From Breviolum minutum Mf 1.05b.01 (taxonomy: Eukaryota > Sar > Dinophyceae > Suessiales > Symbiodiniaceae), in NCBI GenBank assembly GCA_000507305.1, contig DF240158.1, forward strand, positions 1-64,000: 64,000 bases of DNA, read 5' to 3'. Positions 52,706 through 62,812 of the stretch are shown piece by piece (the first letter of the stretch is position 1; every line of letters starts with the position of its first letter). The notes below the pieces were generated by a model. The model had not been told where the DNA came from. It did not search any database and saw only the letters and a program-made list of their open reading frames with translations. Both the position numbers and the translations under genes were made by a program.

Positions 52706-52949
52706 GTTCCTCACGTGTGATTTTGCTACAAACAAACTCAACCAAACTCATTCATTGGACACCTCTCCGCAAAAAAATGAACAAACGGATGCCAAACATC
52801 ATGGGCCTTGGATTTTCATATTAATCTCCTGCTTCCAAAGAAATGGCAATATATTTTCAAGTATCTAAAATTCCTTAAACAAAAACAAATCCACCGATTC
52901 ATAACTCACTTGGTTGGAGAAACAACCTCAACAAAACCTGCTGAAAAAA

Positions 52950-53056
52950 TGGATGTTTCCAAAAATAGGGGTACCGAAATCATCCAGTTTTAAAGGATTT
53001 CCCATTATTTTCACCATCCATTTTGGGGTGTTTCCCTATTTTTTGGAAACACCCAA
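52950..53056. repeat. P9 palindromic element
   Basis: ggatgtttccaaaaataggggtacc ... ttttcaccatccattttggggtgtttccctattttttggaaacaccc; aaat on both sides. Confidence 0.9.
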
Positions 53057-53228
53057 ATTGTTTTTTCTTACCATACACCAGGACCTCGAAGCTTCGAAGT
53101 TCCACACTTCGCCATGGACCTGAAAGCATCACATGGCATCAAGGCCAATGAAACTCGAAGGGAACCAACAAATCAAAAAAACTGGATGCAACTGCCAGCT
53201 TCGAATAATGCATATATGGGTCCATACA

Positions 53229-53278
53229 AAAATATATATATATATATATGTGAATCAATATGAATATATTATATATGT
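53229..53278. repeat. TA-rich tract
   Basis: aatatatatatatatatatgtg followed by gaatatattatatatg. Confidence 0.8.
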
Positions 53279-53417
53279 AGATTCTGAATCACCCTCCAAA
53301 AGGGGTGGTGTTTGAACCTCAAAGAGTTGTTTAGTGGCACCCCATCTCCCATCAGTTTGGCACCCTGCCAGGTTTTTTTTTAAGTAATGGTTTCAAGGTT
53401 TGGAAAAGTAAAAGGCA
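53279..53417. other. Short unique segment
   Basis: No feature recognised. Confidence 0.4.
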
Positions 53418-53528
53418 GTCCCTAAGACTAACAGCGAGTTTACCCTTCAAAGAAGGGTGGCAAAGGGAAACGATTTACTGGTTTCCTTTTTGGGGCCAAG
53501 AAAACCTCTTTTCAAAGGCGAGCTGTGC
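53418..53528. repeat. P14-like element, degraded
   Basis: gtccctaagactaacagcgagttt ... ctcttttcaaaggcgagctgtgc; left end clear, right end poor. Confidence 0.35.
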
Positions 53529-54069
53529 ATACAATAAATTTGGCGCCATGGAACTCCCTTTAAGCTCCGTGGGGTTGTGAAAAAAAATGGCCAGGATATG
53601 CTGGAAGGAGCTGTTAGGTTCTATCACGAATCCTCACGGTTTAAATATCTCTTGCTTAGATTGGTTTTTGCAAGAAACAAATTGAAGAAACCAAAAGAAT
53701 GAAAGCTCTCAATTCACAATCCCTTTAGGGTCTACTTCGCCCGCCTTGGAACATTGTTGGTATATGTCTAGGTTTGTTTTTAGAGTTGTTTTGGGGGGGT
53801 GATACTGAAAGTCTAAAATTTGTCTAGAATTTCAAAACAAGATGAGTGTTCCCAGGGTTCCCATGTTGGATGTTTGAAACAAAATTCCCATACAAATACT
53901 ATATAGATGTATATCGTAGTCGGCTTCTAAACCGTCAAACAGGTCACCAGGCTGGACCCCTGGACTGGTATGGCACATTTTGGCAAGCTCACCCGTGGGT
54001 TGCTTCGTTACTGCTAGGTGGTTTGATCTCAACTTGTTGAAAAAGGACGTCACACATTCCGGTGACATT
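53529..54069. other. Stretch with no recognised gene
   Basis: G8 run at 53793. Frames at 53832-54040 have no motif. Confidence 0.4.
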
Positions 54070-54197
54070 TGCAGCAACAACAACAACAACAACAACAGCA
54101 ACAACAACAACAACAACAACAACAACAGCAACAACAACAACAACAACAACAAGAACAACAACAACAAGAACAAGAACAAAACCAAGAAAAATACAAG
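54070..54197. repeat. CAA/CAG/GAA microsatellite
   Basis: (CAA)n with scattered CAG, then GAACAA units. Confidence 0.95.
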
Positions 54198-54716
54198 AAA
54201 AAAATACCCCCTCAACTCCTCTTGTTTCGTTTGGTTTCAAGACCCTATTACAAAGTACCCGCCGTTGGTCAAGGAACCTCCCCCAGAATAATTTTCCCTC
54301 AGACTGGTGCTTTGTAGTAAGTTCCGTTAGGCAACGCCCCTTGTAAAACAACCAATGCCAATACCTATCAATACTACCAAACACCAGTTCCCAAATCAGG
54401 GGGCAAAATGATTGGGGTCCTTGTCCAACCGTGTTCAGAATAGCTTCCACGAGGAAAACTCTTTCGAAGGGGGGGGTTCTACCAGGTATTCATAATAAGA
54501 GAATTTAAGAGGCACCTGTGCGAACCTGTGCAAACCGTTTCGACTAGTGTCGGAAATTTAAAAAAAAACACTTAAATACCCTTGCCTTTGTTCCAGGAGC
54601 TATCTGTTGCCTACCACCTATTAAAGGAACCTGGAAAAGACATTGAAAATATGACAGGATCTTGGTGCACTTCTTGGTTTGTCATACACGCGTTCCCTCT
54701 CCATCCAAGCAATGTA
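54198..54716. other. Stretch with no recognised gene
   Basis: Frames flanking the microsatellite lack known domains. ggcacctgtgcgaacctgtgcaaacc at 54511 is a small direct repeat. Confidence 0.4.
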
Positions 54717-54992
54717 TTACGCAGCATGTGTCCGAATCCACACTAAAGACTTCTTCTTGTGTTTGCCAAAGTCTAACTTGTACTCATGATCCTGTGAACG
54801 TTCTTCGGCATATGCTTTCCTTTCGGCTGCCGCCAACGGCCGCAAAGTATGGATCGGATGGTCAAACTTGTGGCGTGGACCGTCTCGTTTCAACTGGTTG
54901 CAGGTTTCACACCACCGTGCTCTCAATCCCACCTTTTTTTTGTTTCTCCAAAGCTGGTTCCAGAACTGCGCGTTCTTCCTACTGCACTACGT
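54717..54992 (-). pseudogene. Coding-like fragment with C-x2-C and FGKHK motifs
   Basis: Minus-strand frame open for about 92 codons (stop TAA 54719-54717). It reads RKNAQFWNQLWRNKKK, then LRARWCETCNQLKRDGPRHK, then FDHPIHTLRPLAAAERKAYA and EYKLDFGKHKKKSLVWIRTH. The C-x2-C with following H residues suggests a small zinc-binding unit. DFGKHK..SL.WI resembles the FGKyKG.tl.ev core of the DUF3820 / exodeoxyribonuclease X C-terminal family; the usual GK after FGKHK is KK here. No ATG opens the frame, and agtgcag before it could be a splice acceptor. An unrelated 131-codon frame on the plus strand (54662-55057) overlaps. It may be an exon or a decayed gene piece. Confidence 0.35.
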
Positions 54993-55057
54993 CTCTACCT
55001 TTTGAACTGGACCTCCCAAAGATTCACATCTTAACTTCCACCCGCCCCTCCTACTGA

Positions 55058-55498
55058 GTATCTTCATCTATCTGTACTACCATACTACTACTTGTACTAC
55101 CTTTTTCCACTAGAATATGTAGATCCTTACTAAGAAAATGCGTCCTTGGCAAAAGGTTCTGCTGCCACCACCACCACCACCAACACGAAGTCACAGCCTC
55201 ACAACGACAAGGTGTGCAAACCAAGGAGCTCCGTAAAGGTGTGAGGATGTCGCGGTCATCAAAACCCGCTCCCTCCTCCAAACCCTCCTGGTGTTGACGC
55301 AGCAGTGGGCAAGGTACCTATATCCTGGTCTGTTGAAAATGGCTCATATATAGGTTGGGATGTCCAGATCCACCGAGGATGCGATTTTTCGTCACCACCA
55401 AGATTGCGAAGCCTTTTTAGCTTTGGAGATCCCGTTTAACCCACCAAAAAAAACACTACACTATTCCAAGCTCTTTAAAAACGTAGGCATTACCAAAA
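55058..55498. other. Stretch with no recognised gene
   Basis: A (CCA)6-type run (55158-55180) and short frames only. Confidence 0.4.
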
Positions 55499-55600
55499 TC
55501 CCATGATACAAATGATCAATGTATGGTATATTTACCAACAAAACCGGGCTGTTTAGGAGATAAATGTAAGGTAAAAAAAGACCATACATTGAGTGCTTGG
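55499..55600. repeat. P7 palindromic element
   Basis: tcccatgatacaaatgatcaatgtatggtatatttacc ... ggtaaaaaaagaccatacattgagtgcttggaa. Confidence 0.65.
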
Positions 55601-56133
55601 AAATGATACAGATGCAATCTTTCAACTAGGTGACCCTATTTCAACCACATCTGTAGCTTTCAACCGCATCTGATATAGAAGCTATGGAGGAAACGACCCT
55701 GACATGAATTTGTTGGCGAAAAAACGCACCATTTATCGGGGTTTAGAAATAAACATTTACAGTAGGTACTAAGACGTTGATTTGATATGCTAGATATTCT
55801 CTCGCGAAGCTGTGTAACGGACCTTGAAACGAACAAATCAACAAGCTGGTTTACCTCTTTTAAAATGTCACAAATCTCTTCAAGAATCAATAGCCCCTGG
55901 ATTTTTTTTTTTGCAAGGGAGGTCACAAGCCTTTCCTGATTCTTGGTTTCGGCTTATTTTTAGACACTTGGGCTGTTCGTTTTTGGGAAATTTCTGATCA
56001 CCAAGTGAGCGATGAACGAAGGCTCCAAGGCATTTGGCCATTGTGTATGAAATATTTCCGAAAAAGCCATACATATATTCTGGCCAAAATAAAATAATAT
56101 TCACCAACCTGGGGTTCCCTGAAATAAGAAGAT
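55601..56133. other. Stretch with no recognised gene
   Basis: ggtatatttccgaaaattgccatacatatat (56228) and gaaatatttccgaaaaagccatacatatat (56049) form a direct repeat around the P14 at 56134. Confidence 0.5.
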
Positions 56134-56230
56134 TTCCCTAAAACTAACATATAGCCCCTAAAAACGGTGGTTTTCAATAGGAATCTCCTTTTCCAGGTTT
56201 CTATTTTCAGGGGCTATGTTAGTTTCAGGT
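56134..56230. repeat. P14 palindromic element
   Basis: tccctaaaactaacatatagcccctaaaaa ... tttctattttcaggggctatgttagtttcagg. Confidence 0.9.
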
Positions 56231-56257
56231 ATATTTCCGAAAATTGCCATACATATA

Positions 56258-56354
56258 TACCCATAGGATCCATGGGACTGGTATATTTACCTACATGTAC
56301 CATAGAAATCAACTAAATGTAGGAAAATATGCCAGTCAGCTGGATCCCATGGGA
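56258..56354. repeat. P7 palindromic element
   Basis: tacccataggatccatgggactggtatatttacctacatg ... atgccagtcagctggatcccatggga. Confidence 0.85.
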
Positions 56355-56379
56355 CAAAAAATACTCATGGATTGGGAAA

Positions 56380-57195
56380 TGGTGGACAGTCCCATGTTGT
56401 GGGATCGAGTACGGAGGGCGAGGGTTCTAAAGGCCATTTGTTCGAATGTGCTCCAATATCCTGCGTGTGAGTATGGGCATGCGGAGATCGGGCACTGCAT
56501 CGTGCCACTTCCATCCCAATTGATGGATCGTTGTAAGGCCCTGCAGATCCAGGTGCGTGGTAGCCAAAGGATCTGTCCGTGTCGTACCAAAAACTCTGGG
56601 TGGTATTCAGACTGCTTTGACAGCCATGTTCACCGCACCTTGGCCCCTAGATCGTGCCCTGCGTCGTCCTTGTCCAGGCCTCATTCAAGTGGTATTGATT
56701 TTTTATTGGCATGTTTGTGCATGGTGTTTGCACCCTTCCTATACAACTCCAATTGAGTTCAAAGCGGGTGCATGACGCCATGCTGATCCATAAACCCTTG
56801 GAAGTACCATCGACACTGTGGCAGGCCTGCGCCAAAATCTTTGTAGGCTTTTTGCTGCCTTGGTTTCCTGGCACCGCATCATCGCATCAGTGGTAGATCT
56901 TCTTGCATTCTCTTGGTCAAAGGAAACATGTCCATCCCCAAATCTATCCAAATGCCTCTGCCGTTGGCGGTTGGCGCTCACGCCCTTGCAGCCTTGCCAT
57001 CTCATGTTTCAAGAGCACCAACGTCCATCAGCGTTTCAAAGTTGGAGTTGCCACTTCATACCAATCCCGCCACATTCCAGGTACCAGGCATTCTCCCGTA
57101 TGGACGAGCCAGGTTTAGGTTCAGATTCCTGATCCTAAAAGTGTTTCATGTCGTCCTGGTGGTGACGCTGGGGTTTCGCATCCCAATGTGTATTT
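56380..57195. pseudogene. GC-rich decayed coding region, family uncertain
   Basis: About 800 bp richer in G+C than its flanks, with long open frames broken by shifts. Plus-strand pieces: WDRVRRARVLKAICSNVLQY then PACEYGHAEIGHCIVPLPSQ then LMDRCKALQIQV (56392-56560); VPKTLGGIQTALTAMFTAPW (about 56585-56645); HALAALPSHVS (about 56970-57010). The first piece vaguely resembles the region after the reverse transcriptase core in LINEs (ARVL..I....Y...), but I cannot confirm it, and minus-strand frames are also open. I infer a frameshifted remnant of a former gene or transposon. Confidence 0.3.
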
Positions 57196-57211
57196 AAAAA
57201 CTCCCACCACT

Positions 57212-57310
57212 GCTAGGGTGTCCGGCTGGAAGTAATTGTAGCGATAGGTAGACATTTAATATAGGGGTGAAATAATCCTCATATACTAAGTACCATGGAC
57301 ATCCTAGTAC
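57212..57310. repeat. P3 element, degraded left end
   Basis: gctagggtgtccggctggaagtaattg ... ataggggtgaaataatcc ... actaagtaccatggacatcctagta. Confidence 0.75.
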
Positions 57311-57619
57311 CTTTTCACTTTAATCATGACTCTCCCAATGGAGCTCCCTGTTGATGCACGGTCCATTTCTCATCATTTTTCAGGTATTTCGGGAATAAAT
57401 CCAAAATAGTCAAAACGACCTGTTTTTTTGGTGTTGCTATCCATCATTTCGGGTGGTAAAAACTCCTGGATTCAGGAGCATCACCAGGATCCCGCTACTT
57501 GGATGATTCTCTCGTTGATAAGGAAAAAACTGGTGAATCACTGGTGAAACCTTAAGTCCCCCGAGCCCTTGGAGACATAACTTCCATATTTTTGGAACGA
57601 TCAATCATCAAGATTCATA

Positions 57620-57790
57620 TGATCATGGCGATCGTCAACCTACCCTCCCCGGGCCCCGTACCCCCCCCCAGAAATAGCCGGCCTTATTAAGGTCTTATTA
57701 ACCATTGGTTTCCCTTAATAAGGCCTTATTAAACCATTATTTCTGGGGGGGGTAGATTAGGGGTGGGTAGGTTGACTAGCCATGATATGA
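57620..57790. repeat. P12 palindromic element
   Basis: gatcatggcgatcgtcaacctacc ... ccccccccagaaatagccggcc ... aaccattatttctggggggggtag ... ggtaggttgactagccatgatatga. Confidence 0.95.
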
Positions 57791-57795
57791 TGAGT

Positions 57796-57866
57796 TTCAA
57801 TGATGATCCCATGTAAACGCTTAAATTTTTCTGATAGATTCATCTTTTGCAATAGTCCATTGAAGT
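57796..57866 (+). repeat. P24 dispersed repeat
   Basis: gatgatcccatgtaaacgc ... tctgatagattcatcttttgcaatagtccattg; second copy at 62243. Confidence 0.85.
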
Positions 57867-57909
57867 AGTGGTATAAGTTGAACATTAACTCTTTAAACTT
57901 CTGCTAAAT

Positions 57910-58032
57910 CTGGTTGCTGGTTGAACCAACCCATCTGAAAAATATGTTTGCAAGTCAAGTTGGATCATGAAACCCCTGGTGAGGATAGGTGAGGGTGAAA
58001 ATAAAAAATCTTTGAGTTGCCACCACCTATAG
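57910..58032 (+). repeat. P1 palindromic element
   Basis: ctggttgctggttgaaccaaccc ... tctttgagttgccaccacctatag; tggatcatgaaaccc interior variant. Confidence 0.85.
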
Positions 58033-58183
58033 TCCTGTAAAGAGAGTCGGATTCATCCACCCCTTCACCCCACATCCGATAAAACGGAACGTATGCCTCC
58101 GTGCCCTCGCCCGCGGATTTCGCAATGGTGACGTACCTGACGTGACGATGATGGAAGGCGCAGGGAGGAACTGGAAACGCCAT

Positions 58184-58301
58184 GGGTGTTGAACCAAAAA
58201 TAGGGGGTGTTTCCCCCGAAATGGATGGTGAAAATAATGGAAAACCCTATGAACAAATGGATGATTTGGGGGGAAAACCCATTATTTTCGGAAACACCCC
58301 T
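58184..58301. repeat. P9 palindromic element, reversed
   Basis: gggtgttgaaccaaaaataggg(g)gtgtttcccccgaaatggatgg ... ttggggggaaaacccattattttcggaaacaccc. Confidence 0.85.
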
Positions 58302-59191
58302 ATGGGAAGACCATGTGAGGAAACAAAACCTGCATGGTGACATTCCAAGAACAAAGGCAAATTATGGGATCCTTGTGATGACTTGTTATAATCCTGGAAA
58401 ACTATAATAGCTAGGTACATGTCATCGTCCATAGCGGTTATCCGAGGTTACTGGGGAACATCAATGTGAGAGATTTCTCAAGTTGTCGCCAGTCAAATAT
58501 GCCAGAATGCCTATCATCATAGTAAGGCGCTCATGCTGCGCTATTCACAGCTTATTTCCAATCTGCAGGCGTGGTAGTAAAGGGAGGGAAGCAAGACCTA
58601 CAATGAGATAATCAGTGATTTGGAACCTATGACCCACAACTGATACAAGAAAAAGGATGAAAAAGGATGAACACGGCCTTTACTCGGGTTACAGTACATC
58701 TCTCTTCCAACGAATGGGGGAGGCATAAAAAAATACCGTACTCATACGACTTCTCAACAAGCGTATTTGCGAACAAAGTGATCAGGGTTTTAAAACCAAA
58801 TGCGGAGGACCAGGGAACAGCAAATAGAGTATCTCGTGTTTTCAATATTATTGAATATGATTCGAATGTGTAAAAAAAAACGACAAAAACTTAGCATATT
58901 TCAGTATGCTCATGCACTTTTCCATATCAATCCACCATGACAAAAGAATTCCAATGGGCAGAAAAACAAATCGTAGTACCATTAATTTACCTCAGAAACG
59001 ACTCATCACCCGTCTATTTTGGACCCTTGAACAAACAAAATGATTGAAACGTTGATTCTTCATAAATACTCAGGAATCTGGGCTAAAAGTTTGGCCTCAC
59101 ATCCAGCTAAAAGTTCCCAAAAAACCCCGCATGGTTTTGATCTCCAAAACTTCTGACAAGCCAACTTAAAGAGTCATAGCATACTGTTGGT
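58302..59191. other. Long stretch with no recognised gene
   Basis: Opposed frames at 58627-58873 show no domain. aaaaaggatgaaaaaggatg at 58651 is a short direct repeat. Confidence 0.4.
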
Positions 59192-59332
59192 GCAGAGCCA
59201 TACTTTCCTTTAGATACTGGTTCTTCAATAGGGATCCTTATCATGGTTTAATTCATTATAATTTCCCCATATAAATGGGTAGTTGGTTATCCCCTATGTA
59301 ACCCAACCAACCAGGGTTTTTTGATTGCTCGT
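59192..59332 (+). repeat. P17 dispersed repeat
   Basis: gcagagccatactttcc ... atagggatccttatc ... tttccccatataaatgggtag ... caaccagggttttttgattgctcg. Confidence 0.65.
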
Positions 59333-59763
59333 TAGAATCTTAGCTACCCCAATCTGAGACCAAATAGGAATTTCATAAATGCTTCGATTCCGCCATGGTG
59401 AACATGCAACACCTCCTGCACTCCTTCCTAAAACAAATTAAAAATTCATGATTTGGACCTTAATCATTGGGGCTGGGGTAGGTTTGTTGAGGATTATCGC
59501 GAAAGAAATCATATCCAAAGTGGTTGATGTAGAAATCTTTAGCTCACAGTTGGCTCATATATAATATATCCCTTAAGGCCTTAGTAAGAGTGGCTATATT
59601 TTCTTGGAGGCAAAGGGAGATTGTGGGTATGTGTGTAACCTGAATCCCCTATTGGTGGGGATTTTTTTTGGGTTTCTCCTGGCCGTTCCCTCTGAGTGCT
59701 CCAACATCAAAGTGGGTTGGGAGATTGGCTGTCACAGTCATGGCAAAGACCTTTTTGTTGAAA
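59333..59763. other. Stretch with no recognised gene
   Basis: An 82-codon plus frame at 59604-59852 is mostly unique sequence running into P1; no domain. Confidence 0.35.
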
Positions 59764-59866
59764 CTGGTTGGTGGTTTCAGCCAACACATTTGAAAAATAT
59801 GCTTGTCAAATTGGTTTCATCTTCACCAATTTTTGGGGTGAAAAAAAAATGAAACCACCAACCAGG
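59764..59866 (+). repeat. P1 palindromic element
   Basis: ctggttggtggtttcagccaacac ... aaatgaaaccaccaaccag. Confidence 0.9.
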
Positions 59867-60456
59867 GAAGATTTTTTCGCGGAAAAGGGTGGGAAGTGAT
59901 CGCATGAATGAAACTATATAATCAAATAACCCATGGTCATATTTACACTGCAAGTTCCTGAATTTATTGGGCATTTTAGGAGGGGTCGAACCGATCCCTT
60001 TATCATTCATAACATGGCGCCATGTTTCGGTGAGTTCGAGGGTTGAGGTAAAAAGAAATCCCACTCACTTTCGGTTAGCTATCAAAAGTAGGTTGAACGA
60101 TTCTTTCTGTTTTTTGGTATTTCAAATTTTTGGTAACTCTAGAAACAACATATTTCATATAAGGAGATATTGGAATGCTCTGCCTCCCAGTAAAAGTCAT
60201 CAGCAGAATTATTGGTGGATCCCTACCAACTTTCATTTTCCACTTTTACTTGGAGGGGTAGCATTGGAAGCATCCCAAAGTATATACACTTCCTCGCTCC
60301 AACTAACATAACAGCACTACCCAATAGGAAAACCATCATCCTAACGTTCCTAGAAAGGTGCTTTACTTATTTGATTTAGTGGTGGAAGGGTACAGAATAT
60401 CCGCAAAAGTGGCTTGATCATATCTCACCACCCTCAAAATTCCTGAAATATCATAA
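59867..60456. other. Stretch with an open plus-strand frame
   Basis: Frame 59967-60311 (114 codons) contains WRHVSVSSRVEVKRNPTHFR and RLNDSFCFLVFQIFGNSRNN. It opens before the P-free region and has no recognised family. Confidence 0.25.
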
Positions 60457-60556
60457 CTAGTTGGTGGTTTCAACCCATTTGAAAAATATTAGTCAAATTG
60501 GAAATCATCCCCAAGTAGGGATGAAAATAAAAAATATTTGAGTTGCCACCAGCTAG
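60457..60556 (+). repeat. P1 palindromic element
   Basis: ctagttggtggtttcaacccatttg ... atttgagttgccaccagctag; ataa on both sides. Confidence 0.95.
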
Positions 60557-60652
60557 ATAAGTTACCTATTTCTTTTCCGGAAACAAACATTTTCGCTCTG
60601 CCCTAAGCCTCGTCACTGCCTTGGACCTAGGTCTATGTTGTCTGAAGAATCC

Positions 60653-60758
60653 TACTGTTGATGGCTGAAATCCTGCACCAGTTGATAGGTAGTAAATTCC
60701 ATTATTTTTAGGGTTTCATACATCCCAGGTGGTGCAGGATTTCAGCCATCAACAGTAG
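60653..60758. repeat. P2 palindromic element
   Basis: tactgttgatggctgaaatcctgcacca ... ggtggtgcaggatttcagccatcaacagta; near-perfect arms, TA at both ends. Confidence 0.95.
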
Positions 60759-60919
60759 TAACTAAGCTTGCCCCATAAAAATGAAAAGTCAAAAGTCACC
60801 TGCGGTTTCCTCTCAACACATCTTTTCAGTTTTTTTCCTAAAGTCTGGGAAACAAAATAACCTTCTTTTTTGCATGCTGGTGACACAATTTAGGGCACTA
60901 TATACGGAAATATCATATA

Positions 60920-61038
60920 CTGCTGGGATGTCCATGGTACTTAGTAAATGGATTATAACCCCTAAGTAGGTTGTTAACGTCCCCTAAATAGGTGAAATAA
61001 GCCAACTTACTAACTAGTTACTAACTTCCATGGTCACC
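60920..61038. repeat. P3 palindromic element
   Basis: ctgctgggatgtccatggtacttagtaaatgg ... gccaacttactaactagttactaacttccatgg. Confidence 0.9.
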
Positions 61039-61239
61039 TTAATGTATGTACGTACGCTTATTTAGCTAGTTTTCTAATTACAAATCTATCTAAGTAAAAA
61101 GATATATCTATGGCCAAAAAAAACTAAGTGGACACACATACTTAACTAGTAACACTGAAAGTCCAAATCATCAATAGCATCAACTACCAACACCTTTGTT
61201 TAAGCATGTCCACCCAGGCCAGCAAACGTCCCTCAACCT

Positions 61240-61251
61240 TAACAACAACAC

Positions 61252-61286
<35 letters not shown>

Positions 61287-61296
61287 ACAACAACAA

Positions 61297-61349
<53 letters not shown>

Positions 61350-61361
61350 ACAAGAAGAAGA
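61240..61361. repeat. CAG/CAA microsatellite
   Basis: (CAACAG)n with a central (CAA)7, ending in (GAA)n. Confidence 0.95.
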
Positions 61362-61565
61362 AGAAGCTCTGAGCACCCAACGAAAAAGTTCATGATGATT
61401 TTTGTTGAGGCGTTGTCCGCCCGATGACTTTTTCTACGTCGAAAGTGTTGACGGATCTCCGACTTTGGAGGGATCCGTGATCCATCAGAGCAGCGGACGA
61501 AGAACATGTCAGCAGTTGCACAGCTTCAGAGACGGCCTGAAATTGGGGTGATCTTAGGGTTAAAA
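61362..61565. other. Short unique segment
   Basis: ccgactttggagggatccgtgatcc is GC-rich; no feature recognised. Confidence 0.4.
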
Positions 61566-61748
61566 ACCTCTCTGAAACTAAGAGCCAGTTCGCACCTGAA
61601 AATGGGCAGGGCCCCATAAGGAAATTCATCTTCCAACCATCCATTTTATACCGCAAAATCCCAACCGATTCCCACTCAACTCTTGGGATGGGTGAGGTTG
61701 GGAAAATGTCTACAAAATGATGTCCAGAAGTCCAGCTGTTAGTGACTA
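61566..61748. repeat. P14 element, possibly expanded
   Basis: cctctctgaaactaagagccagttcgcacctgaaaatgg ... cttccaaccatccatttta; the likely right end agctgttagtgactaaa is about 80 bp further than usual. Confidence 0.45.
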
Positions 61749-61760
61749 AATGGATCATAA

Positions 61761-61858
61761 CTAGGTGGTGCTTTCAACCCAATTGAAACATATTGGTCAA
61801 ATTGGATCACTTCCCCAGGTAGGGATGAAAATAAAAAATGTTAAAAACCACGACCTAG
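61761..61858 (+). repeat. P1 palindromic element
   Basis: ctaggtggtgctttcaacccaattg ... gttaaaaaccacgacctag; ataa on both sides. Abuts P3. Confidence 0.9.
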
Positions 61859-61950
61859 ATAAGCTGTATAAGTAGGTTGTTTACATCCCCGAAACAGGTG
61901 AATAAGCCAACATGTTAACTATTTACTAACTTCCATGGACACCCTAGTAG
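61859..61950. repeat. P3 element, left end missing
   Basis: gtataagtaggttgtttacatcc ... gccaacatgttaactatttactaacttccatggacaccctagta. Confidence 0.8.
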
Positions 61951-62050
61951 GCAACCCCACAAGTATAGTCAAAGCAAGCACCGTTTCCACAACACCAAAA
62001 TCACCTTGCCTTTACTTTTCATTGGTCAGAAACTGCCACAAAAACAGGGC

Positions 62051-62071
62051 AAAAAGGGTTGCGCCCTTGCA
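62051..62071 (+). repeat. Left 21-bp direct repeat
   Basis: AAAAAGGGTTGCGCCCTTGC plus A, identical to 62306-62326. Confidence 0.95.
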
Positions 62072-62240
62072 CCAGTTGGTGGTTTCAACCCATCTGAAAA
62101 ATATTCGTCAGAATGGAAACCTTCCCCAAATAGAGGTGAAAATAAAAAATATCGTTGTTTTCCCTACCCATCCAAGCAGCCGGCTGAGTGACGCAACACG
62201 GCTGGAGATGAAAAAAAAAATATTTGAAACCACCACCTAG
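62072..62240 (+). repeat. P1 element with an internal insertion
   Basis: ccagttggtggtttcaacccatc ... tatttgaaaccaccacctag. About 55 bp (62154-62207) of foreign sequence (ccctacccatccaagcagcc, ggctgagtgacgcaacacgg) split it; gtgaaaataaaaaatat before and gatgaaaaaaaaaatat after look like a target duplication. Confidence 0.9.
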
Positions 62241-62242
62241 AT

Positions 62243-62305
62243 GATGATCCAATGTAAACCCTCAAAATATTCTGACAGATTCATCTTTTGCAATAGTCCA
62301 TTGCA
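62243..62305 (+). repeat. P24 dispersed repeat
   Basis: gatgatccaatgtaaaccc ... tctgacagattcatcttttgcaatagtccattg. Confidence 0.85.
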
Positions 62306-62326
62306 AAAAAGGGTTGCGCCCTTGCA
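62306..62326 (+). repeat. Right 21-bp direct repeat
   Basis: Identical to 62051-62071; both contain the small hairpin GGG-TTGCG-CCC. Confidence 0.95.
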
Positions 62327-62709
62327 TATTTTTTTCTTGGCTTTTTTGCTACGTTTCCAAAATACCGCATCGCCGCAGGGAGGGGAAACGTAAGGTCAAA
62401 GCGCCAGGCTTTCGTTTGACAACGGAGGTGCTGACAATAGTATCGCTGTGATTATCGTTTGTTTTTTCATAAGCAACTTAGGAGTGACCAAACAAATGTC
62501 ATTTGCTTTTTCTTTTAAACGGGTTGGAATATAGGCAATTTGATGCGGATTGCTATATACGTAGTTTTATGTATAAACATATTCGTGTATAAGCCACTGC
62601 TTAATTTCTCATATTCGAAACAAAAAGTTTGGGTTGGCCATTTACTTTGAACCAATATTACAAAAAGAACCGTTCTGGTTTTGGTATCAGGTAAGGAGAT
62701 GGTACGGGG
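62327..62709. other. Stretch with no recognised gene
   Basis: Unique sequence without motif-bearing frames. Confidence 0.4.
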
Positions 62710-62812
62710 TACTCCCCGAAAGCAAAGATGTCAATGGAACATCCCCAATTTTCAATAGGAAATGCATCTTCAAAATGATTGTCATGCTAGTTTTCGGTGG
62801 GATATATAACTC
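62710..62812. repeat. P8-related element, degraded
   Basis: ggtactccccgaaagcaaagatg ... aaatgcatcttcaaaatgattgtcatgctagttttcggtggga. Confidence 0.5.

Noticed and set aside
54662..55057. 131-codon plus-strand gene
   Set aside because: Composition rich in S/T/C without motif; the opposite strand has the better coding signal.
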